Shown here piece by piece: positions 1 to 7,615 of a DNA stretch of 37,647 bases (position 1 is the stretch's first letter; every line of letters begins with the position of its first letter). The notes under the pieces were generated by a model. That model was given only the letters and a program-made list of their open reading frames with translations, was not told the origin of the DNA and ran no database searches. Origin of the DNA: Cellulosimicrobium composti (GTDB lineage Bacteria; Actinomycetota; Actinomycetes; Actinomycetales; Cellulomonadaceae); the NCBI RefSeq assembly GCF_009711085.1, contig NZ_WMKA01000041.1:1-37647 (forward strand). Reading direction: 5' to 3'. A program made the translations under genes and the position numbers.

Positions 1-10
1 GCTGGTCACC

Positions 11-364
11 TCATCCGTCCTGGTGAGAACACCTCTCGGCCGCCGTCCCGTCGGGACCGCGTTCGTCGACCGTCCCCCAGACGAGCTCGCCGAGTCGGAA
101 CGTGGTCACACCGGGTCCCGTCTCGACGATCTCGCCGGCCAGGTCGACGCCGGGGTAGGCGGGGAGGGCGGTGCGCACGATCCACTGCAGCTTCCCGCGC
201 CGTTGGGCGATCTCGCCGCCGTTCACCGTCGTGGCGTCGACGCGGACGACGACCTCGCCCGCGCCCGCCCGGGGGCGGGGCCGCTCCACGACGTCCAGGA
301 CGTCGGGTGCGCCGAATCGCGCGAACGAGGCGGCCTTCATCAGGTCTGCGGACGTGTCGGTCAT
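11..364 (-). CDS. Zinc-type alcohol dehydrogenase/quinone oxidoreductase-like protein, N-terminal part (possibly frameshifted)
   Basis: The 117 residues from the ATG at 364 match the GroES-like N-terminal domain of medium-chain NADPH:quinone oxidoreductases. They include the opening KAASFARFGAPDVL, the strand ending VVVRVDATTVNGGE, PGVDLAGEIVETGPGVT and VWGTVDERG. Family members are about 310-330 residues, so the Rossmann domain is missing. The frame ends at a TGA at 11-13 just after the GTAAE motif, where the family continues. A neighbouring frame stays open from about position 35 to the edge, so a one-base frameshift near 30-40 (real, or a sequence-end error) is likely. Because the window stops here I cannot tell a truncated gene from an error. 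It is divergent from a TetR gene, which probably controls it. An upstream extension of this frame is only shadow sequence. Confidence 0.6.
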   Translation of the reverse strand: MTDTSADLMKAASFARFGAPDVLDVVERPRPRAGAGEVVVRVDATTVNGGEIAQRRGKLQWIVRTALPAYPGVDLAGEIVETGPGVTTFRLGELVWGTVDERGPDGTAAERCSHQDG

Positions 365-415
365 CGAGGGCTCCTTGGGTGCCGTGGTCGTGCGTGTCTC
401 GGCGACGCTAGGACG

Positions 416-440
416 GAAAGTGGGCACCATCGCCCGTTTC
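416..440. promoter_or_regulatory. Imperfect inverted repeat, candidate TetR operator
   Basis: GAAAGTGGGC (416-425) and GCCCGTTTC (432-440) form an imperfect inverted repeat between the divergent oxidoreductase and TetR genes. Placement and size fit an operator for the adjacent TetR protein. No convincing -10/-35 pair was identified, so the call rests on symmetry and position. Confidence 0.35.
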
Positions 441-493
441 GCGGTGAACTGAGAGGCCGAGCCTCGCGATCCTCTCGGATGGGAGCACCTGCC

Positions 494-1072
494 ATGCCTG
501 GTCCGTCGCGACGGGACGTCGTCCGCAACCGCGCTCGGCTCCTCGCCGCGGCCCGTGAGCTCTTCGTCGCCGAGGGGTTCGACGTGCCCGCGGCGGCGAT
601 CGCGCGCCGCGCGCACGTGGGCACCGCGACGCTGTACCGCCACTTCGCGACGCGGAGCGATCTCGTGGACGCCGTCTTCGACGCCGAGGTGCGTCACTGC
701 CTCGCGCTGCTCGAGGCGGTCGAGGTCGACGCGCCGTGGGACGGCGTGCGCCGGGCGCTCGAGGCGGTGGCCGAGCTCGAGGTCGCGGCGCCGGGATTCG
801 CCGGGTCGTTGCTCGCCGAGAACCGCGAGACACCCCTCATGACGACGTTCCAGCGCGCGGTGCGCACGCACCTGTCGACGCTCGCGGAGCGGCTCCGGGG
901 CGAGTCCGACGCCCGCCCCGACCTGGGCGGCAGCGACCTGCTCCTGGCGCTGACCGCCGTGCGCGCCGTCGCGGTCGCCGACCGCCCGGAGGCCGTCCGG
1001 CACGCGCGACGGTTCGTCGACCTGATCATCGAGGGGATGCGGACGAGCAGCGCGGGTGGGGCATCGGGCTGA
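494..1072 (+). CDS. TetR/AcrR-family transcriptional regulator
   Basis: A 192-residue one-component repressor type. The N-terminal helix-turn-helix lies at about residues 10-55, with the typical AAAIARRAHVGTATLYRHF recognition segment, followed by a variable all-helical ligand domain. Start choice: ATG 494 has GGGAG at 481-485, eight bases upstream; an in-frame ATG at 479 would add five residues and lacks a clear ribosome site. It is divergent from the quinone-oxidoreductase gene, the usual arrangement when the regulator controls its neighbour and itself. The ligand cannot be read from sequence. Confidence 0.88.
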   Translation: MPGPSRRDVVRNRARLLAAARELFVAEGFDVPAAAIARRAHVGTATLYRHFATRSDLVDAVFDAEVRHCLALLEAVEVDAPWDGVRRALEAVAELEVAAPGFAGSLLAENRETPLMTTFQRAVRTHLSTLAERLRGESDARPDLGGSDLLLALTAVRAVAVADRPEAVRHARRFVDLIIEGMRTSSAGGASG

Positions 1073-1147
1073 CAGCCGCGCTCGCGCCGTCCGGCAACCC
1101 GCCACGCGGGCCCGCGCCTGCCGTCGACGGGCGACTACGCTCGGGCC

Positions 1148-1867
1148 ATGCCGACCGTCCTCCTCGTCCGTCATGGCCGCACGACCGCGAACGCGGGCGG
1201 GATCCTCGCCGGCCGCGCGGGCGGGGTGCGGCTCGACGCCACGGGCGAGGACCAGGCGGTCCGGGCTGCGAGGCGTGTCGCGGCCATCCCCCTCTCACGC
1301 GTCGTGACGAGCCCGCTGGAGCGGTGCCGCCAGACCGCGCAGGTGCTGGTCGAGCAGCAGCCGGACGTCCCGGAGACGACGACCGAGCACGGCATCACCG
1401 AGTGCGACTACGGGCAGTGGCAGGGGCGCGCGCTGAAGGACCTGGCCGCCGAGCCGTTGTGGTCGGTCGTGCAGACGCAGCCGTCGGCGGCGGTCTTCCC
1501 GGGCGGTGAGTCGCTGGCCGCGATGCAGGCGAGGGGCGTGGAGGCCGTGCGGCGCCACGACGCGGAGGTCGCGGAGCGGTTCGGGGCGGACGCGGTGTGG
1601 GCGGCGGTGTCGCACGGGGACGTCATCAAGTCCGTCCTCGCGGACGCGCTCGGCATGCACCTCGACCTGTTCCAGCGCATCGTCGTGGGCCCGGCGTCGA
1701 TCTCGGTCGTCCGGTACGGGCCGCACCGCCCCGAGGTGGTCGCGGTGAACACCGACGCGGGAGACCTGTCGTGGCTGCGCGGCGCCGCACCGGTCGGCGA
1801 CGCCCCGGTCGGGGGCGGCGCCGGACCGGCCCCGGCCGACGACCCGACGGAGATACGCCCCTCCTGA
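1148..1867 (+). CDS. Histidine phosphatase-family protein (MSMEG_4193/Rv2135c type)
   Basis: A 239-residue phosphoglycerate-mutase-like fold. The phosphohistidine motif LVRHG is at the N-terminus (His9), and a second catalytic-type His is at 156 in the SHGDVIK motif. TSPLERCRQTA and the GESLAAMQAR helix are also family features. The C-terminal 30 residues are Gly/Ala/Pro-rich and probably disordered. Substrate unknown. It is the first gene of a three-gene set with the DUF3090 and SCO1664-like genes, matching the order Rv2135c-Rv2134c-Rv2133c in Mycobacterium tuberculosis, where the set lies near mshC. Length agrees with that relative. Confidence 0.9.
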   Translation: MPTVLLVRHGRTTANAGGILAGRAGGVRLDATGEDQAVRAARRVAAIPLSRVVTSPLERCRQTAQVLVEQQPDVPETTTEHGITECDYGQWQGRALKDLAAEPLWSVVQTQPSAAVFPGGESLAAMQARGVEAVRRHDAEVAERFGADAVWAAVSHGDVIKSVLADALGMHLDLFQRIVVGPASISVVRYGPHRPEVVAVNTDAGDLSWLRGAAPVGDAPVGGGAGPAPADDPTEIRPS

Positions 1868-1922
1868 CGTCCGACCCGTGACCACCCTCCACGGGCGGCG
1901 GCGCCGCTCGTAGAGTGAGGAC

Positions 1923-2471
1923 ATGCCCACTCTCGTGCACGAGTACGACTGGCCGGACCGTGTCGTCGTGGGGACCGTCGGCATGCCGGGGTCCCGCACC
2001 TTCTACCTCCAGGCCCGCGCGGGGACGCGCACGACGAGCGTCGCCCTGGAGAAGGAGCAGTCCGCCGTCCTGGCCGAGACCATCCAGCGCCTCCTCGACG
2101 AGCTGATGGAGGCGCCCGACAACCGGTACAGCGTGCCCGCGGACGTGCCGGCCGAGCTCGTCGACGACGACCCGCTGGACCTCCCGCTCGAGGAGGAGTT
2201 CCGCACGGGCTCGATGCGCCTCTCGTGGGACCCGCGCACGGCCCAGGTCGTCGTGGAGGCGTTCCCGCTCGTGGACGACGACGACCTGGACCCGGAGGCG
2301 GACGAGCCGGAGCCGGAGGAGGCGCTCGTCGTCCGGATGCCCGTCGGCACGGCGCGCGCGTTCGCCCAGCGCACGCGCGCCGTCGTGCGCGCCGGACGCC
2401 CCGCCTGCCCCCGGTGCGGCCTGCCCGTCGACCCCGACGGGCACGAGTGCGTGCTCCCCGACGAGGAGTGA
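1923..2471 (+). CDS. DUF3090 family protein
   Basis: A 182-residue conserved actinobacterial protein of unknown biochemical function. The opening (HEYDWPDRVVVGTVGMPG), the RTFYLQARAG strand and the sequence around ALEKEQ are typical of DUF3090. The C-terminus has a small Cys cluster, CPRCGLPVDPDGHEC, which looks like a metal-binding knuckle (CxxC plus a following HxC). An acidic linker is present around residues 118-135. The gene lies 55 bases after the histidine phosphatase and overlaps the next gene by GTGA, so the two are probably translationally coupled. Confidence 0.9.
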   Translation: MPTLVHEYDWPDRVVVGTVGMPGSRTFYLQARAGTRTTSVALEKEQSAVLAETIQRLLDELMEAPDNRYSVPADVPAELVDDDPLDLPLEEEFRTGSMRLSWDPRTAQVVVEAFPLVDDDDLDPEADEPEPEEALVVRMPVGTARAFAQRTRAVVRAGRPACPRCGLPVDPDGHECVLPDEE

Positions 2472-3253
2472 CGGTCCCGCACGCCGACCTCGACGCCGTG
2501 CCGCTCGAGGTCGTCGGCCGCATCCGCGCCGCGTCCAACGCGACGTTCCTCGCGCACGTCGGCGACGTCCCCGTCGTCTACAAGCCCGTCGCGGGCGAGC
2601 GGCCGCTGTGGGACTTCCCCGACGGCACGCTCGCGGGACGCGAGGTCGCGGCCTACCTCGTCTCGGAGTCGACCGGCTGGGGGATCGTGCCGCGCACGTG
2701 GCTGCGCGACGGGCCGCACGGGCCCGGCATGGTGCAGCTCTGGCAGGAGGTCGACGCCGCGCAGTCGCCGGTGGACGTCGTCCCCACCGGCGAGGTGCCG
2801 GCCGAGGGCGTGCGCACGGTCCTCGAGGGCGTCGACGACGCCGACCGGCCCGTCACCCTGGTGCACGAGGACTCCGCGGCGCTGCGCCGCATGGCCGTGT
2901 TCGACGCCGTCGTGAACAACGCCGACCGCAAGGGCGGGCACGTGCTGCCGCTCGCCGACGGCCGCCGCCTCGGCGTGGACCACGGCGTCACGTTCCACGT
3001 CGAGCCCAAGCTCCGCACGGTCCTGTGGGGCTGGCTCGGGGCGAGCCTCGACGACGACGAGCGCGCCGGCGTGGCCCGGGTCCGCACCGGCCTGGGGCCA
3101 GACCTCGACGGCGACCTGGCGCGCCGCCTCGCCGGGCTGCTCACGCCCGACGAGGTCGCGGAGCTCGCGCGACGCTGCGAGCGGCTGCTGTCCGCGGCCC
3201 GGTTCCCGCACCCGGAGGGAGACATGCCCGCGGTCCCCTGGCCGCTCTTCTAG
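2468..3253 (+). CDS. SCO1664 family protein (phosphatidylinositol-kinase-like fold, Rv2133c relative)
   Basis: A 261-residue protein with features of the PI3/4-kinase-like or HipA-like superfamily: VVYKP near residue 38 as the likely nucleotide-binding lysine, VFDAVVNNADRKGGHVL as the catalytic loop (NNADRK), and LGVDHGVTF as the metal-binding Asp motif. Its substrate is unknown. The start is GTG 2468, inside the stop of the preceding gene (GTGA), with GAGGAG directly before it. The much longer frame to the left is only shadow sequence over the DUF3090 gene. Length is close to the mycobacterial relative in the same trio. Confidence 0.85.
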   Translation: MTVPHADLDAVPLEVVGRIRAASNATFLAHVGDVPVVYKPVAGERPLWDFPDGTLAGREVAAYLVSESTGWGIVPRTWLRDGPHGPGMVQLWQEVDAAQSPVDVVPTGEVPAEGVRTVLEGVDDADRPVTLVHEDSAALRRMAVFDAVVNNADRKGGHVLPLADGRRLGVDHGVTFHVEPKLRTVLWGWLGASLDDDERAGVARVRTGLGPDLDGDLARRLAGLLTPDEVAELARRCERLLSAARFPHPEGDMPAVPWPLF

Positions 3254-3318
3254 GGCCGGGGGGACGGCACGCGCCGGTCCCGCGCGAGGCCGCAGGTCCG
3301 CCGGTACCGTCGCTGAGG

Positions 3319-4296
3319 ATGAGCCACGACACCCCCACCACGGTCTCGACCGGGTCCCTGCCCGGGCACGACGACGTCGAGGCGGCTCTCGACGCCGCCT
3401 ACGAGCGGTTCCGCGACCTCGACGACGGCGCGGTCGTCGAGGACGTCCCGGCGCTCGCGGACGCGGACCCCGACCTCTTCGGCGTCGCGCTCGTGGACAC
3501 CGCCGGCGCCGAGCACGTGCGGGGCGACGCCCGGCACCGGTTCACGATCCAGTCGATCTCGAAGGCGTTCGTCTACGCGCTCGTGTGCCAGGAGATCGGC
3601 CACGACGCCGTGCTCGAGCGCGTCGGCGTGGACAACACGGGCGTGCCGTTCGACTCGGTCCTGGCGATCGAGCACAACGAGGGCCACCCCATGAACCCGA
3701 TGGTCAACGCGGGCGCGATCGCGGCGACCGGCCTCGCTCCGGGGGAGTCGCGCGCGGAGCGGTGGGACTTCCTGGTCCGCGGGCTGTCGCGGTTCGCCGG
3801 GCGCGACCTCGAGGTCGACGACGGGGTGTACCGGTCGGAGTCGCAGGCGAACCAGCGCAACGAGGGGCTCGCGCTGCTCCTCGAGGGGCACGGGCGGCTG
3901 AGCGGTGACGCGCTGGGCGTCGTCGACGCGTACACCCGGCAGTGCTCCCTGCTCGTGGACGCGCGCGACCTCGCCGTCATGGGTGCCACGCTCGCGAACG
4001 GCGGGGTCAACCCGCTCACGCGCGAGCAGGTCGTCGACGCGCCCATCGCGCGGGACACCGTCAGCGTCCTCACGTCGACCGGGATGTACGAGCGGTCGGG
4101 CGAGTGGCTGTTCGAGGTGGGGGTGCCCGCCAAGAGCGGCATCTCCGGGGGCATCGTCATGGTCTCGCCCGGCAAGGGCGCGGTCGGGACGTTCTCCCCG
4201 CGCCTCGACGACGCGGGGAACTCCGTGCGGGGCCGGAGGGCGTGCTCGCACCTCGCGCGGTCGCTGGGTCTCGACCTCTTCGCGTCCCGGCCGTGA
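3319..4296 (+). CDS. glsA: Glutaminase A
   Basis: A 325-residue serine-dependent beta-lactamase-fold glutaminase that hydrolyses glutamine to glutamate and ammonia. The SxxK catalytic motif is Ser79-Ile-Ser-Lys82 in FTIQSISKAF. Other conserved blocks are NEGHPMNPMVNAGAIA, SESQANQRNEGLA, a Tyr in DAYTRQCSL, and the C-terminal VPAKSGISGGI. Length matches the family, with no extra STAS or ankyrin domain. ATG 3319 was chosen because family homology begins there; the longer in-frame extension overlaps the preceding gene. The stop overlaps the GTG of the downstream acetyltransferase. Confidence 0.96.
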   Translation: MSHDTPTTVSTGSLPGHDDVEAALDAAYERFRDLDDGAVVEDVPALADADPDLFGVALVDTAGAEHVRGDARHRFTIQSISKAFVYALVCQEIGHDAVLERVGVDNTGVPFDSVLAIEHNEGHPMNPMVNAGAIAATGLAPGESRAERWDFLVRGLSRFAGRDLEVDDGVYRSESQANQRNEGLALLLEGHGRLSGDALGVVDAYTRQCSLLVDARDLAVMGATLANGGVNPLTREQVVDAPIARDTVSVLTSTGMYERSGEWLFEVGVPAKSGISGGIVMVSPGKGAVGTFSPRLDDAGNSVRGRRACSHLARSLGLDLFASRP

Positions 4297-4820
4297 CCGC
4301 CGTCCGGGTGCGGCGCGCGTCGCTCGACGACGCCGACGCGATCGCGCGCATCTGGCACGACGGCTGGGCCGACGGCCACGCGGGCCACGTGCCCGACGAG
4401 CTCTACCGGCACCGGACCGCGGCGAGCTACCCGCCGCGCGTGCGCACCCGCCTCGCGAGCACGTGGGTCGCGGAGGCGGGCGGCGCGGTGCGCGGGTTCG
4501 TGGTCGTCGTCGACGCCGAGGTCGAGCAGGTGTACGTCGACGCCGCGGCGCGGGGGAGCGGCGTGGCGGCGGCGCTCCTGGCCCGCGCCGAGAGCGTCGT
4601 CGCGGACGCCGGTCACGACCGGGCGTGGCTCGCGGTCGTGGCGGGCAACGCGCGCGCCCGCCGGTTCTACGAGCGCTCCGGGTGGGTCGACGCCGGCCCT
4701 CTCGACTACGCGGCCGAGGTCGCCGGGGGCGTCGTCGTGGTCCCGTGCCGCCGCTACGAGAAGCCGGTCACCGGCGCGGGAGCAGGAGGACCGCGATCAC
4801 GCCCGCCACGAGCGCGGTGA
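4293..4820 (+). CDS. GNAT-family N-acetyltransferase
   Basis: A 175-residue acetyl-CoA-dependent transferase. The order is N-terminal beta-alpha (VRRASLDDADAIARIWHDGW), central strand VEQVYVDAAARGSGVAAALL containing the acetyl-CoA-binding A-x-G-x-G/A loop, then NARARRFYERSGW, the classic fourth motif. The acceptor is unknown. The start is GTG 4293 within the glsA stop (GTGA overlap), so it is co-translated with glsA. The last 20 or so residues are low-complexity and overlap the convergent MFS gene by 53 bases. Confidence 0.88.
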   Translation: MTAVRVRRASLDDADAIARIWHDGWADGHAGHVPDELYRHRTAASYPPRVRTRLASTWVAEAGGAVRGFVVVVDAEVEQVYVDAAARGSGVAAALLARAESVVADAGHDRAWLAVVAGNARARRFYERSGWVDAGPLDYAAEVAGGVVVVPCRRYEKPVTGAGAGGPRSRPPRAR

Positions 4821-6151
4821 GGGCCGCGAACCCGAACCCGGCCTCGATGCCGCTCGCCGCGCCGCCGGCGACCCCGGCCGCCGCGACGCTCGACACGACG
4901 GCGGCACCGAGCGCCGCGCCGAACTCGTGGAACGTGCTGACGATCCCTGACGCGATCCCCGCCTCGTGCGGCGCCACCCGGCCGAGCGCCGTCGCGGACG
5001 CGACGACGAACAGCGCGCCGATCCCCGCGGCCGCGACCGCCATGCCCACCACGGAGACGAGCGTGCCGTCGAGGGTCGCGGGGAGCGCGAGCCCGCCCGC
5101 GACGACGACGGCGGCGACGAGCGCGAGCGGTCGCCCGCCCGTGCGGCCGAGCACGGTGCCCGCGAGCTGCGACCCCGCCATGGTCGCGAGCGCGACGGGC
5201 AGGAAGAGCAGGCCGGTCGCCACCGGCCCGAGGCCGTGCACGCGCTGCAGCAGGAACGAGCCGAGGAAGAACACCGCGATCATGAGCGCCGTCGCCACCA
5301 GGACGAGGAACGTGCCCGCGCGCACGGCGCGCCGCGCGAGCAGACGCAGGTCCATGAGCGGCTCCGCGGCCGTGCGCTGCCGCAGCGCGAACGCGACGTA
5401 CAGCAGCACGCCGACACCGACCCGCACGAGGGTCGCGGCGTCCGTCCAGCCGCGGTCACCCGCCCCGACGAGCGCGGAGATCACCGCGCCGGTGGCGGCC
5501 GTGACGAGTGCCGCGCCGAGCAGGTCGAGCCGACGCCGGTCCGCGCCGACGACGCCGGCGGGCAGGAGGCGCACGAGCGCGACGAGGAGCGCCGCGCCGA
5601 CCGGCACGTTGATGAAGAAGATCCACGGCCAGCCCGGGCCCCCCGTCAGGAGACCGCCGAGGAGCACGCCGATCGCGGCGCCGCCGCCGCTGAGCGCCGA
5701 CCACACGCCGAGGGCGCGGTTGCGCTCGTCGCCGTCGAACGTCGTGACGACCGCGGACAGGGCCGCGGGTGAGAGCAGGGCCGCGCCCGACGCCCTGCGC
5801 CACGCGCCCGGCGAGCAGGAGCCCGGGGCTGCCCGCGAGCCCGGCGAGGAGCGACGCGAGCGTGAAGACGGCGAGCCCGGTCAGGACGAGGCGCCGGGAC
5901 CCGAACCGGTCCGCGAGCCGTCCGCCGAGGAGCATGAGCCCGCCGAAGACGAGCGTGTAGGCGCTGACGACCCACGTCAGCGCGCCACGGTCGAGCGCGA
6001 GGTCGTTCCCGATCACGGGCAGCGCGACCGTCACGACCGTGACGTCCAGGACGAGCATGAGCTGCGCCGTCCCGAGGAGCGCGAGGATCCGCCAGCGTCT
6101 CGGGACGGGGGTGGTGCGCGGGGTGGTGACGTGCACGTCCGGGTCTGTCAT
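4768..6151 (-). pseudogene. MFS drug-resistance transporter (DHA2/EmrB-QacA-like), one-base frameshift
   Basis: Two frames together make one transporter of about 460 residues. The first runs from ATG 6151: it has LDVTVVTVALPVIGND (motif D1), then TWVVSAYTLVFGGLMLLGG and RLADRFGSRRL (motif A), ending GRVAQGVG. The second runs to 4768 and holds SGGGAAIGVLLGG (motif C), PWIFFINVPVG and the remaining helices. Between them the CCC at 5786-5788 has one C too many: removing one restores GAALLSPAALSAVVTTFDGD, the expected link. The gene is therefore a recent frameshift or a base-call error. A GGAGG ribosome site precedes the start. It is divergent from a TetR gene across a triple-operator region, and it overlaps the GNAT gene at its 3' end. 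Confidence 0.88.
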
Positions 6152-6167
6152 GACCGCCTCCGAAGGT

Positions 6168-6181
6168 GAACACCAGTGTTC
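6168..6181. promoter_or_regulatory. Palindromic operator GAACAC-CA-GTGTTC
   Basis: A perfect 6-2-6 inverted repeat lying between the MFS start codon (6151) and the TetR promoter. It shares the GAACA/TGTTC half-site with the two downstream direct-repeat copies. It probably binds the neighbouring TetR protein and would block MFS transcription. Confidence 0.6.
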
Positions 6182-6184
6182 GGG

Positions 6185-6214
6185 TTGAGAGTGCAGCACG
6201 CTAACGCGTACAGT
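6185..6214 (+). promoter_or_regulatory. Candidate promoter for the TetR gene
   Basis: TTGAGA (6185-6190) and TACAGT (6209-6214) are spaced by 18 bases, in front of the TetR gene. The -10 lies inside the first operator copy, consistent with autorepression. On the other strand TTGTCG (6226-6221), 17 bases, TAGCGT (6203-6198) is a weaker candidate for the MFS gene. These are judged by eye against a sigma-70-type consensus. Confidence 0.45.
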
Positions 6215-6251
6215 GCTGTTCGACAAGAGCTCGTACAGTGCTGTTCGACAA
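6207..6251. repeat. Two exact 20-bp direct repeats, 25-bp period, each with an operator-like dyad
   Basis: CGTACAGTGCTGTTCGACAA occurs at 6207-6226 and 6232-6251. Each copy contains the dyad ACAG-TG-CTGT followed by TC, resembling the GAACAC/GTGTTC palindrome at 6168. The second copy abuts the ribosome site of the TetR gene. The 25-bp period puts the copies about two and a half helical turns apart. Most likely tandem repressor sites. Confidence 0.7.
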
Positions 6252-6262
6252 AGGAGGTCGTG

Positions 6263-6895
6263 ATGCCGAGCCACGGGGGACAGCACCAGGCCAAGCGCGC
6301 CGACGCGCGACGCAACGTCCGGGCGATCCTCGACGCCGCCGCCGTCTGCCTGAGCCGGGACCCGGACGCGAGCGTCGCCGAGATCGCGAGGACCGCGGGG
6401 GTCGGTCGGGTCACGCTCTACGGGCACTTCGCGAGCCGGGCCGAGCTCGTCGACGCCGTGGTGGCCCGCGCGATCGAGGAGGGCGACGCCGCGCTCGACC
6501 AGGTCGACCTCTCGGGCGACGCGCGCGACGCCCTGGTCCGCCTCGTCGAGCAGAGCTGGCTGACGATCGTGCAGATCGGCTCGCTCGTGACCGCGGCGTT
6601 CGACGCGCTGTCGGAGGAGCGGATGCGCGAGCTGCACGCCCGGCCGATGCAGCGCGTCGAGGGTCTCGTCGAGCGCGGGCGCGCGGACGGCGCGTTCCGC
6701 ACGGACCTGCCCGCGACGTGGCTCGTCGGCACGCTGCACCGCCTCATGCACGGCGCCGCGGCCGAGATCGAGGCCGGCCGCCTCGCGCCCGTGGAGGCGG
6801 CGACGACCATCGCCGCGACCGCGCTCGCCGCGTTCACGCCGCCCGGCCGGCCGGTCCCGGAGGTCGGCGCGCTCGCGACCCGGGAGCGGTCGTGA
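6263..6895 (+). CDS. TetR-family repressor of the adjacent MFS transporter
   Basis: A 210-residue protein with an N-terminal HTH (about residues 18-60; SVAEIARTAGVGRVTLYGHF) and a helical C-terminal domain that contains TLHRLMHGAA. Start: ATG 6263 has a very strong site AAGGAGG at 6251-6257, five bases upstream; a GTG directly before it (6260) is possible but less well placed. Divergent from the MFS pump, with three operator-like elements between them, so the likely role is drug-responsive repression of the pump and of itself. The stop overlaps the GTG of the next gene. Confidence 0.9.
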   Translation: MPSHGGQHQAKRADARRNVRAILDAAAVCLSRDPDASVAEIARTAGVGRVTLYGHFASRAELVDAVVARAIEEGDAALDQVDLSGDARDALVRLVEQSWLTIVQIGSLVTAAFDALSEERMRELHARPMQRVEGLVERGRADGAFRTDLPATWLVGTLHRLMHGAAAEIEAGRLAPVEAATTIAATALAAFTPPGRPVPEVGALATRERS

Positions 6896-7527
6896 GCGCC
6901 GCCGGCCGCGACGCCGCACGCGAGGCCGAGCGCGAGCCCGAGCGTGAGGCGGAGCGCGACCGCGACGGGCGGGCCGCGGGGCGCCCGCGGCTGCGGCTCT
7001 GGCCGCTCGCCGCCGGGGTCCTGTTCGGCGCGGCGCTCGCCGTCGCCCTGGCGGTCGGGGTCTCCGACCTCGACCAGGTCGCGCGCGTGCTCGTGGCCGC
7101 CGCCTTCGTGTACCTGGGCTCCGCCGCTCTCGGCCGGCGCTCCGCGGCGTGGCCGCTGTTCGGCCTGACGTTCGTGCTCATCGGTCTCGGGTACGCCCTG
7201 CCCGGCGTCGACCCGCTGTGGGCGATGGTCGCGCTCGTCGTGGTCCTCGCCGTGTACGGGCTCGCCCGGGGCGAGATCCGCCCCGCGTGGGGGCTGCCCC
7301 TGCAGCTCGCGGCCCTCGTCGCGGCGGTCGCCGTCGCCCTCGCGGTCGCCGCCCTCGGCCAGCCCTGGGCAGGGCTGCTCGTGGGCGCAGGGCTGCTCGG
7401 GCACGCCGCGTGGGACGTCCACCACCTGCGGACGCGACGCGTCGTCGCGCCCACGCTCGCGGAGTTCTGCTGCGCGCTCGACGCGGTCCTCGGCGTGGCC
7501 GTGATCGTCCTGTCCGTGACCGGCTGA
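6892..7527 (+). CDS. Conserved polytopic membrane protein of unknown function
   Basis: 211 residues. The first 35 are strongly charged with repeated Glu-Arg pairs, then about six hydrophobic segments follow (for example WPLAAGVLFGAALAVALAVG and LWAMVALVVVLAVYGLA). Near the C-terminus AAWDVHHLRTR and AEFCCALDAVLG look like conserved polar motifs inside or next to membrane segments. I do not recognise the family with certainty. The start is GTG 6892 overlapping the TetR stop (GTGA), so it is co-expressed with the repressor and may be linked to the drug response. Confidence 0.75.
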   Translation: MSAAGRDAAREAEREPEREAERDRDGRAAGRPRLRLWPLAAGVLFGAALAVALAVGVSDLDQVARVLVAAAFVYLGSAALGRRSAAWPLFGLTFVLIGLGYALPGVDPLWAMVALVVVLAVYGLARGEIRPAWGLPLQLAALVAAVAVALAVAALGQPWAGLLVGAGLLGHAAWDVHHLRTRRVVAPTLAEFCCALDAVLGVAVIVLSVTG

Positions 7528-7615
7528 TCGCCTCCCCGGCAGGTGCGTCCCGACCGACGAGAACGGCGTCCGCCCGGAGTCAGGACCTCGTGCACCCGAT
7601 CGGAGGAGACGACCC

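Noticed and set aside
2608-3318. Long in-frame extension upstream of glsA
   Set aside because: Arg/Gly/Pro-rich shadow of the kinase-fold gene; glutaminase homology starts at 3319.
6207-6251. Attachment-site or mobile-element repeats
   Set aside because: Direct repeats are within a divergent regulator/pump promoter and carry operator dyads; no recombinase nearby.
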